Of a DNA stretch of 37,549 nt, positions 32,482 to 37,549 are shown piece by piece; within the stretch, counting starts at the first letter, position 1, and each line of letters begins with the position of its first letter. A program made the position numbers and the translations under genes. The notes under the pieces were generated by a model that worked only from the letters and a program-made list of their open reading frames with translations, was not told the origin of the DNA and ran no database searches. The DNA is from Candidatus Bathyarchaeota archaeon. GTDB taxonomy: Archaea > Thermoproteota > Bathyarchaeia > 40CM-2-53-6. The stretch spans positions 26,370-63,918 of the forward strand of contig VBBR01000011.1 of the NCBI GenBank assembly GCA_005881615.1, written 5' to 3'.

Positions 32482-32919
32482 ACGAAGAAGATCGACATCG
32501 TTCGAAGTTCAGAGCTGAAGGCAGGTTATTCGACTCCAGGCATAGTTCGTGAGAAAGCGTTTGAATCGATGCATCGATACATCATTATCTCACGGACAAG
32601 GGTTGCTTGCGGGGCCGTATCGGACTGGCACCATCACGGCACAAGGCATCTCTATGGGTTTCTCGAGGCCGGACGCATGCGGTTAGAACATGGTGAGAAA
32701 GGTGGCAGTGCTGTCGAAGTCGGACGTGGAGATTTCTTTCACATTCCTCCACGTCTGGTTCACCGCGATGTGAATCCGGACAAAGAACAAGAACTTGTAG
32801 TCGTAAACATTCTTGTCGGAAAGGGAGACCCGGTCATTAACGTCAAGAGCCCTAAGCAAGGCTTGAGGAGCAAAAACCCAACTGGAGAAAACGACGGTTC
32901 GAAGGGTGTCTTGGAGTGA
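32482..32919 (+). CDS. Cupin domain protein (possible non-AUG start)
   Basis: Small metal-binding beta-barrel protein. The core has SDWHHHGTRHLYGFLEAGRM (first cupin motif, His ligands) and FFHIPPRLVHRDVNP (second motif His). The first ATG (32569) leaves out a clearly coding stretch: in frame upstream the DNA reads KKIDIVRSSELKAGYSTPGI then VREKAFES, the expected N-terminal strand of this cupin branch. After the in-frame TAA at 32476 no ATG, GTG or TTG occurs; an ACG at 32482 stands where ATG would be expected, one transition away. Start given at that ACG provisionally. Ligand and reaction unknown. A tail of about 25 residues follows the barrel. Confidence 0.85.
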   Translation, partial: TKKIDIVRSSELKAGYSTPGIVREKAFESMHRYIIISRTRVACGAVSDWHHHGTRHLYGFLEAGRMRLEHGEKGGSAVEVGRGDFFHIPPRLVHRDVNPDKEQELVVVNILVGKGDPVINVKSPKQGLRSKNPTGENDGSKGVLE

Positions 32920-33046
32920 GAACGGTTCGGGTATTTGTCTAATTTTGTTCATGAAAAAGTCTCTTCATGCCCAGAACCCAGGAATGAACGTCGCGGTATC
33001 GGTTACATTTTGAGCTTGACACCCGCCTGTTTGTTCGACATGTAGG

Positions 33047-34564
33047 TTGACATCTGCCTCCAACTCGCCTAAGAGTCCAGTCGAGGATAGGGTAGCGACC
33101 GGTGTTGAGGGATTTGACAATCTAATCGAGGGCGGTTTTCCACGAGGTGACCTCATTCTTCTGGCCGGTCATCCCGGTTCGGGCAAGACGATGTTCTCCT
33201 CACAATTCTTGTACACCGGAGCAATCCAGTATGGGGAGCCTGGGATCTACGCGTCTTTCGCCGAAAATAGGGAAGCGTTTCTGCGAAATATGCGAAGGGC
33301 CAATATGGATTTTGAGTCGCTAGAGCAGAAGAATCTGTTCAGATTCATCGACTTCGTCACCGTAAAAGAACAAGCAATTGACGCTGCGCTCGCCACGATT
33401 ATGGCTGAAATTGACTCTTTGAAGGCGAGTCGTCTCGTGATAGACTCTTTCTCGGCGATGGCCCAGGCCTTTTCCGAAAAGATCGATGCACGAATCGTCC
33501 TTCATACGGTTCTAGGGAGAATGACTCGGCTTAGCAAGGTAACCACCTTGCTCATTGCTGAGAAGCAGCTTGGGTCAGAGTCCCTCGGAGGCGGAATGGA
33601 AGAGTTCGTCTCTGATGCGGTTTTGGTCCTGACGCAATCGATGGAGCGGGGTCATATGCGAAGGCACTTCGACATCGTCAAAATGCGTGGAACCGGAGCA
33701 AGCAGAGCCCGACTGACCTATGATATCACAGAGCACGGTATTGTTGTTCACCCCTCGCTTGAGGCTCACCCCGCAGCTCGAGTCTACAGTGAAAGGGTAA
33801 GCACTGGCGTTGAGGGGTTGGATCGAATGTTAAGCGGAGGCCCGTACAAAGGCTCTACAATTCTTGTTATGGGCGAAGCTGGAACTGGAAAGACAACTAC
33901 GGCTCTGCAGTTCATGATGCGGGGGGCAGCAAACAAGGAGAGGACTCTCTACGTTTCTTACGAAGAATCTCAAGAGGAATTGATTAGACAAGCACTGGGA
34001 TTCGGTTGGAGGATTAACGACCACATCGAAAACGGGCTGGTCAGGATCGCATCCTTCTTTCCTGAACCGTATAACATCGACAACATCTTCGCTGATACCA
34101 GGAAACTAATCGATGAGTACCAGCCGACAAGATTCGTTCTTGATAGTCTCACAAGCCTTGAGCGGGCGATGAGCGATGACGAGTTCTTTCGGGTTGTCAG
34201 ACGAATGGAGTCGCGGTTCAAAGGAGAGGGTGTGACAGCACTCGTTACGGCCCGTAATACTGATGGAGGTCTTCCGTCAGATTTCTGGGTCTCTTCACTA
34301 ATGGACGTAATAGTTTCCCTTAGACAGGTCGAGTCGGAAAGCGCCCTGAGAAGAGCTCTTGTCATCTTCAAAGCTAGAGGTCTACCTCACGACACTAGTA
34401 TCAAGGAGTTCGAGATCGGCCCCAAGGGGATCGTTGTTGAAGAAAAGTTCGCTGACATCGAGCAAATTCTAGGGGGTTCAGCGAGGAGGCCGGCAAGGGT
34501 ACAGGCTTGGAGCGACGCTTTCTCAGGCGCTCCACGACAATCAAGGTCTGGAGCTAAAGGATGA
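33047..34564 (+). CDS. Tandem KaiC-like (RecA superfamily) ATPase
   Basis: A 505-residue double-KaiC protein. Domain 1 (about 13-235) has Walker A GHPGSGKT (41-48), and Walker B in SRLVIDSFS; domain 2 (about 248-470) has Walker A GEAGTGKT (276-283), YVSYEESQEE with a catalytic-Glu-like pair, and RFVLDSLTSL. Both begin with the typical R-V-(A/S)-TGVEG-(F/L)-D motif. The C-terminal about 40 residues are basic and disordered. Cyanobacterial KaiC is the circadian ATPase; archaeal homologues without KaiA/KaiB act in signalling (for example FlaH/ArlH and others). Here it heads a cluster with an 8-TM protein and two NitrOD5-like proteins, suggesting a signal-transduction ATPase. TTG start at 33047; no nearby ATG. 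Confidence 0.94.
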   Translation: MTSASNSPKSPVEDRVATGVEGFDNLIEGGFPRGDLILLAGHPGSGKTMFSSQFLYTGAIQYGEPGIYASFAENREAFLRNMRRANMDFESLEQKNLFRFIDFVTVKEQAIDAALATIMAEIDSLKASRLVIDSFSAMAQAFSEKIDARIVLHTVLGRMTRLSKVTTLLIAEKQLGSESLGGGMEEFVSDAVLVLTQSMERGHMRRHFDIVKMRGTGASRARLTYDITEHGIVVHPSLEAHPAARVYSERVSTGVEGLDRMLSGGPYKGSTILVMGEAGTGKTTTALQFMMRGAANKERTLYVSYEESQEELIRQALGFGWRINDHIENGLVRIASFFPEPYNIDNIFADTRKLIDEYQPTRFVLDSLTSLERAMSDDEFFRVVRRMESRFKGEGVTALVTARNTDGGLPSDFWVSSLMDVIVSLRQVESESALRRALVIFKARGLPHDTSIKEFEIGPKGIVVEEKFADIEQILGGSARRPARVQAWSDAFSGAPRQSRSGAKG

Positions 34565-34623
34565 ACCTCGGCATGACCCAGTTCTGTCTTGTTTCACACC
34601 AATAGGGAGCTGTCATCAATTTG

Positions 34624-35418
34624 ATGAGTTTCAACCTACGAAAGCTTGGAGTTGCACCGCTGCCAGTCGCAGCCATATTGGCCTTGGGGTTTGGGGTTTT
34701 TGGGATCGGAGAAGAACTGATCTTCCCCTCAGTTCTTCTTGAGGTTATACTCAACGTCTTCCTCATTCTAGCGATTTCGGTTGTCGTCGCGCGAATTTCA
34801 GTCAAGAGTTTCTTTTCAACAGGCTCCTTGAACGTTCTATTGCTCGGAACTGCAGTCCTCGCATTTGGCACGATGGCAACTCTCGGAGGCGCCGTCAGCA
34901 GCATCGACGTCAACAAAGGAATAGCTGTATACGGCTTCGGGGCTATCACTGCCGGAGGGCTTCACTTGGCAAGTGCCGTACTCACATATCGTGGTAGTCC
35001 TCGGCGGGCTACGCGCCTGAAATTAAGAGCGGGAGCATGCTACATCGGAACGATCACCTTCCTTACCACATTGTCAGTGCTGGCGATTGACTCTATTCTT
35101 CCGGCGAGTTTCGGTGAGCCCGGTTCGATTATCCAGCGAGCCTCGGCTGCTACGACGGTGTTGCTGTTCACAATCTCGGCGATACTGTTCTCTAGGGTTT
35201 ACCTTCGATCTCACAATCCAATCCTCTATTGGTATAGTCTCGGTCTGTGGGCGACCGCTGTAGGGTTTCTCTCGTTTTTTGCTACGAAGGGAAATGGAGA
35301 CCCACTGCTTTGGACAGGAATAGCCAGTGTTTGCGTGGGCAGTATCTATTTTCTCTTCTCGATACTTGCCGTTCCGAACCTGCGAAGCAATAGGAAACCG
35401 CCGGAACACTTGAGCTGA
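34624..35418 (+). CDS. Eight-helix membrane protein, sensor-like
   Basis: A 264-residue polytopic protein with eight predicted helices (about 12-34, 38-60, 71-93, 101-122, 136-155, 172-190, 199-217 and 226-247) with short loops and a short polar tail (SNRKPPEHLS). No transporter motif is seen. The topology resembles the membrane sensor (MASE-type) modules fused to archaeal histidine kinases, but the output domain is absent. The next gene starts only 4 bp after its stop, so the two are translationally linked; the small NitrOD5-like protein may be its detached output. TTG at 34621 precedes the ATG chosen. Confidence 0.75.
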   Translation: MSFNLRKLGVAPLPVAAILALGFGVFGIGEELIFPSVLLEVILNVFLILAISVVVARISVKSFFSTGSLNVLLLGTAVLAFGTMATLGGAVSSIDVNKGIAVYGFGAITAGGLHLASAVLTYRGSPRRATRLKLRAGACYIGTITFLTTLSVLAIDSILPASFGEPGSIIQRASAATTVLLFTISAILFSRVYLRSHNPILYWYSLGLWATAVGFLSFFATKGNGDPLLWTGIASVCVGSIYFLFSILAVPNLRSNRKPPEHLS

Positions 35419-35422
35419 AAAA

Positions 35423-35794
35423 ATGGATTCCATGTCCGAAACCGACTTCAAGTCGAGTATCATGAAATGCATTGATTCTGGGCTAGATGTGCTTGGAGAT
35501 GTGTCCAAGCAAGTTGTATATTCCTATCTCGCCCAGAATCAGTTAAGCAAGGAGATGATTCCTGACGAGCCCTGGAAATTCACTGAGACTCTCAAGAGTC
35601 TGTTTGGGCGAGGAGAAGAAGTATTGGAAAAGACGATTGTGACGGAACTAAAGCGGACCTTCAACATAACGTCTGGCGGGGGAATGCTCGTGGAGATATT
35701 GGCAGCTGTGAGGCTTAGGAAGGGGTCTGTCGGACAGGGTAGAGAGATTCATGGACTGACCCGCAAATCGCGTGGTTCCGTGGGTGTAAGCTAG
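35423..35794 (+). CDS. NitrOD5-like small signalling-output protein
   Basis: A 123-residue soluble helical protein. CIDSGLDVLGDVSKQVVYSY, then LAQNQLSKEMIPDEPWKFTE, LKSLFGRGEEVLEKTIVTEL match the pattern of the Nitrosopumilus output domain 5, found at the end of thaumarchaeal sensor proteins. NitrOD5 function is unknown. A 40-residue basic Gly/Arg tail follows. It sits 4 bp after the 8-TM protein and 53 bp before a divergent paralogue. ATG at 35432 is an alternative start. Family identification is by eye and deserves a profile search. Confidence 0.7.
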   Translation: MDSMSETDFKSSIMKCIDSGLDVLGDVSKQVVYSYLAQNQLSKEMIPDEPWKFTETLKSLFGRGEEVLEKTIVTELKRTFNITSGGGMLVEILAAVRLRKGSVGQGREIHGLTRKSRGSVGVS

Positions 35795-35847
35795 GTCTAG
35801 TTCTCAAAAAGGCCGGACGAGAAACGCGAGCGCCTAACATTGCTCTC

Positions 35848-36228
35848 ATGCATGAGACAATAGCTCTATGCTTCGGAGAGGTCTTGCAAAACGCTGGACC
35901 TGGCGTGAAGCAAGTAGTCGATCGCTTCCTGACAAAGGCGGGAATCTCTGAGTTGGATATTTCGACAAGGTTCGGAGATGTTGAGAGAGTTGTTACTGGA
36001 GTCTTCGGGGCTGGTGGAAAGATTATGATCGTTTCCACCTTATCGAAAGTCTGTGATGAATACTCGCTAAGCTTGAACGTATCATATGCGACTTCGTTAC
36101 ATGATCGGCTTGAACAGTTGAAGGAGAGAATTCTTGTCGAAAAGTTGGTGCCCAAGCACTATCGGAGGGCTGTAGAGACGACCACTTTTGAGGACAAAGC
36201 TGGCACTCACGCACCCTGGACAGACTAA
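35848..36228 (+). CDS. Second NitrOD5-like small protein
   Basis: A 126-residue helical protein that aligns by eye to the preceding gene: CFGEVLQNAGPGVKQVVDRF with CIDSGLDVLGDVSKQVVYSY, ISELDISTRFGDVERVVTGV with the KEMIPDEPWKF segment, and FGAGGKIMIVSTLSKVCDEY with FGRGEEVLEKTIVTELKRTF. The N-terminal Cys and the FGxG pair are shared. The C-terminal half (LHDRLEQLKERILVEKLV) is an amphipathic helix not seen in the first copy and could be a coiled coil. Probably an old tandem duplication with diverged partners. ATG start. Confidence 0.7.
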   Translation: MHETIALCFGEVLQNAGPGVKQVVDRFLTKAGISELDISTRFGDVERVVTGVFGAGGKIMIVSTLSKVCDEYSLSLNVSYATSLHDRLEQLKERILVEKLVPKHYRRAVETTTFEDKAGTHAPWTD

Positions 36229-36321
36229 GTAGGGCAAGCTCTCGACGAGGAGGAGGGAAATTACAAAGCATTCTCAATCCCTCAGGGGATGGACTGAGTG
36301 GCATCAAGGTAGTCCTGATGT

Positions 36322-36753
36322 CTACTTCAGTTTCTTGGGATCCCATTCGAGGGAGTCGGCGTTTATCTTCTCTGCTTTAAGTGCGGTCTTCAGTCCAACT
36401 AGGACGCTCGTAAAGGTATAACCTGCTCCTAGACGGAGAACGTGGTGTACGACTGGCTGCTTGTGAAGCTGGTAGATTGAGTCTGAAGGGAAGGACGAAT
36501 TAAGCCAGAAGATGATTGGATTCTTAATCTTCCCATTATACTGGACAAGTTGGCGGGCAAGAATGTGATTCGGCGGATTATCGCGTGCATGAAGCCTCTC
36601 GTCAAACTCGAAGCTCTGCCCAACTTGGACCATGGCGGTTCCCCTCCGCGCATGCAACATTACCTGCGGAGATAGTACGCAAGCCGGACATTTGGATAGC
36701 CAGTCTCTCAACTGCTTCTCGTAAGACTCCACAGCGTCACCGAAAGAACTCAT
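36322..36753 (-). CDS. Hypothetical protein (143 aa)
   Basis: I do not recognise this protein. From ATG 36753 it begins MSSFGDAVESYEKQLRDWLS with an amphipathic helix, then a KCPACVLSPQ segment, HARRGTAMVQVGQSFEF and a hydrophobic/aromatic centre IIFWLNSSFPSDSIYQLHKQ followed by HHVLRLGAGYTFTSVLVGLK. Two cysteines (KCPAC) could bind metal or form a disulfide. No membrane helix. The frame is open 25 codons further to a TTG at 36828, but that part (Ser/Thr/Asn and Arg-Cys) looks non-coding. Convergent with the NitrOD5-like gene, 93 bp apart. Coding character is good. Confidence 0.6.
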   Translation of the reverse strand: MSSFGDAVESYEKQLRDWLSKCPACVLSPQVMLHARRGTAMVQVGQSFEFDERLHARDNPPNHILARQLVQYNGKIKNPIIFWLNSSFPSDSIYQLHKQPVVHHVLRLGAGYTFTSVLVGLKTALKAEKINADSLEWDPKKLK

Positions 36754-36873
36754 TCCCTCTACTACGACGGCGCTTGATAATAGAGTTGTTGACTTGCCAT
36801 TAGAGTTGAACCTGCATCGGCAAACCAACGCGGAACACAGTCAGTCGTGCGACTCAGAGTATTCTTTTAGCTA

Positions 36874-37143
36874 ATGTCGAGGAGGATAGATGACGAGACA
36901 GCGTTGAGATCCGGAACCCCTGAATTCCCGATCCTTGAGACTCTTCGTGCTGAGGGGCCTCATCCATCTCACCGGGACAAGCTCAAGCTCTTCGGACAAC
37001 TTGGCGAATGGAGCAGGAAATGCTCGAGCGTCGACGTTTCACGTGATCAGTTCAAGAAGAGAACTCAACGCGGATTCAGACTTGCCCTGCTCCAGCCCGT
37101 TGAGGATTGGAGTAACGTGCGTAGCAAATTGGTGCGGGGGTGA
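36874..37143 (+). pseudogene. Decayed fragment of a FGWVLxGRAVQDV-type protein
   Basis: The N-terminus PEFPILETLRAEGPHPSHRD then KLKLFGQLGEW recalls a bacterial/archaeal family that starts L..L...GPHP-H--KL-LFG-(F/L)VGxWD and later has F-GWVL-GRAVQDVW. Here VG before EW is lost, the W-D strand is replaced by RKCSSVDVSRDQ, and GFRLALLQPVEDW sits where the GWVL/QDVW motif should be. After 89 codons it stops, about half the family length. I infer a truncated and possibly frameshifted remnant. It may instead be a diverged short gene. ATG start; preceded by no neighbour on this strand. Confidence 0.45.
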
Positions 37144-37167
37144 GATTTGGACCCCACTTTACTAGTA

Positions 37168-37175
37168 CATATAAA
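37168..37175 (+). promoter_or_regulatory. Strong TATA-like element without an obvious gene
   Basis: ACATATAAAGC at 37167-37177 is the best TATA match near the right edge. No convincing plus-strand protein gene follows within the window, and it could also function on the minus strand (TTTATATG). A short RNA or the decayed neighbour's lost downstream gene are possible. Confidence 0.3.
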
Positions 37176-37270
37176 GCAAATTTCATCTGGCCGCCGATAG
37201 AAACCGAATCGTCATTGTGACTGCGATTATCCTGGTAAAATCTACTCAGAAAACATGTAGTATACAGATG

Positions 37271-37549
37271 CTACTCGCTACGACTACAGTTCATCAACCA
37301 TGATGGGTTTCTACCTATGCGGCAAGCGAAAAGCCAGCTTGTAGCTTGAGGTTTGACGAAGCTGTATTGCCCAGATCCGACAGGGTTCCAGGCCGAGAAA
37401 AAGACTTCAAACTCCGTATCCGAGGAAGCCATGTATTCGACGCTGGCGAGAATCACCTTGTCAACAAAGCGTAGCATGGTCCTAGGCTCAACCTCCAAGA
37501 AGCCATCCAGAAACCGCAGATTTGCTCGACAAGTTCCAAAGCTGTTGGG
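37271..37549 (-). CDS. Hypothetical protein, 5' end beyond window edge
   Basis: The minus-strand frame is open from the window edge to a TAG at 37271-37273. The visible part reads GTCRANLRFLDGFLEVEPRT, then MLRFVDKVILASVEYMASSD, FEVFFSAWNPVGSGQYSFVK and PSWLMNCSRSE. The mix of aromatic/hydrophobic strands looks like real coding sequence and the in-frame codons upstream of TTG 37498 continue the pattern, so the start probably lies outside. I do not recognise a family. Confidence 0.4.
   Translation of the reverse strand, partial: PNSFGTCRANLRFLDGFLEVEPRTMLRFVDKVILASVEYMASSDTEFEVFFSAWNPVGSGQYSFVKPQATSWLFACRIGRNPSWLMNCSRSE

Noticed and set aside
34554-34949. 131-codon minus-strand ORF over the 8-TM protein gene
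   Set aside because: Antisense of hydrophobic codons; no own homology pattern.

Overview
The window reads as chromosomal DNA of an archaeon. It opens with a group II chaperonin (thermosome) with a Gly/Met-rich tail, and carries a factor-F3-type M1 aminopeptidase, a tandem KaiC-like ATPase, an archaeal two-wHTH regulator, DUF4382 and small NitrOD5-like proteins, with frequent TTG starts. NitrOD5-like domains and overall gene content suggest the Thermoproteota/Nitrososphaeria-Bathyarchaeia side, but no marker here fixes the lineage. No rRNA, tRNA, CRISPR array or intact insertion sequence was seen.

Layout. 1-5850: 5'-truncated thermosome with a hairpin/T-rich terminator, a full-length bacterial-type Ada repair protein, an SDR oxidoreductase, a small hypothetical protein, a small membrane protein with its two-wHTH regulator, and a VOC protein. 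5846-6584: a 739-bp stretch without a confident gene but with several hairpins. 6585-13125: DUF4382 envelope protein, Cys-rich mini-protein, TfoX-N protein, peroxiredoxin, TMEM175/DUF1211 channel, then a MacB-like ABC ATPase and a 1067+ aa FtsX-type permease. 13134-18111: an operon coding FHA/zinc-ribbon protein, PPP-family phosphatase and vWA protein (4-nt overlaps), divergent from an 8-TM Ser/Thr kinase. This complete phospho-signalling island is the most striking system here. 18208-21566: YncE-like propeller and ChrB-domain protein, divergent from a PadR regulator and MFS transporter, with an 11-bp-arm inverted repeat between them. 21788-27045: short MscS channel, DUF6295, dienelactone hydrolase, M1 aminopeptidase, OsmC and an AHSA1/SRPBCC gene whose middle is out of frame. 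27237-31327: convergent GH15 hydrolase and OtsA-OtsB fusion, probably a trehalose breakdown/synthesis pair. 31473-32919: F420-type LLM oxidoreductase and cupin. 33047-36228: tandem KaiC, 8-TM sensor-like protein and two NitrOD5-like paralogues, a probable second signalling operon. 36322-end: hypothetical protein, a decayed fragment and a gene cut by the window edge.

Recurring oddity: in four genes (permease, propeller, MscS, cupin) the coding frame clearly or probably continues upstream of the first ATG/GTG/TTG into a stretch with no canonical start. Together with two compensating indels in the AHSA1 gene this means either unusual initiation, decay, or consensus-sequence errors; reads would decide.
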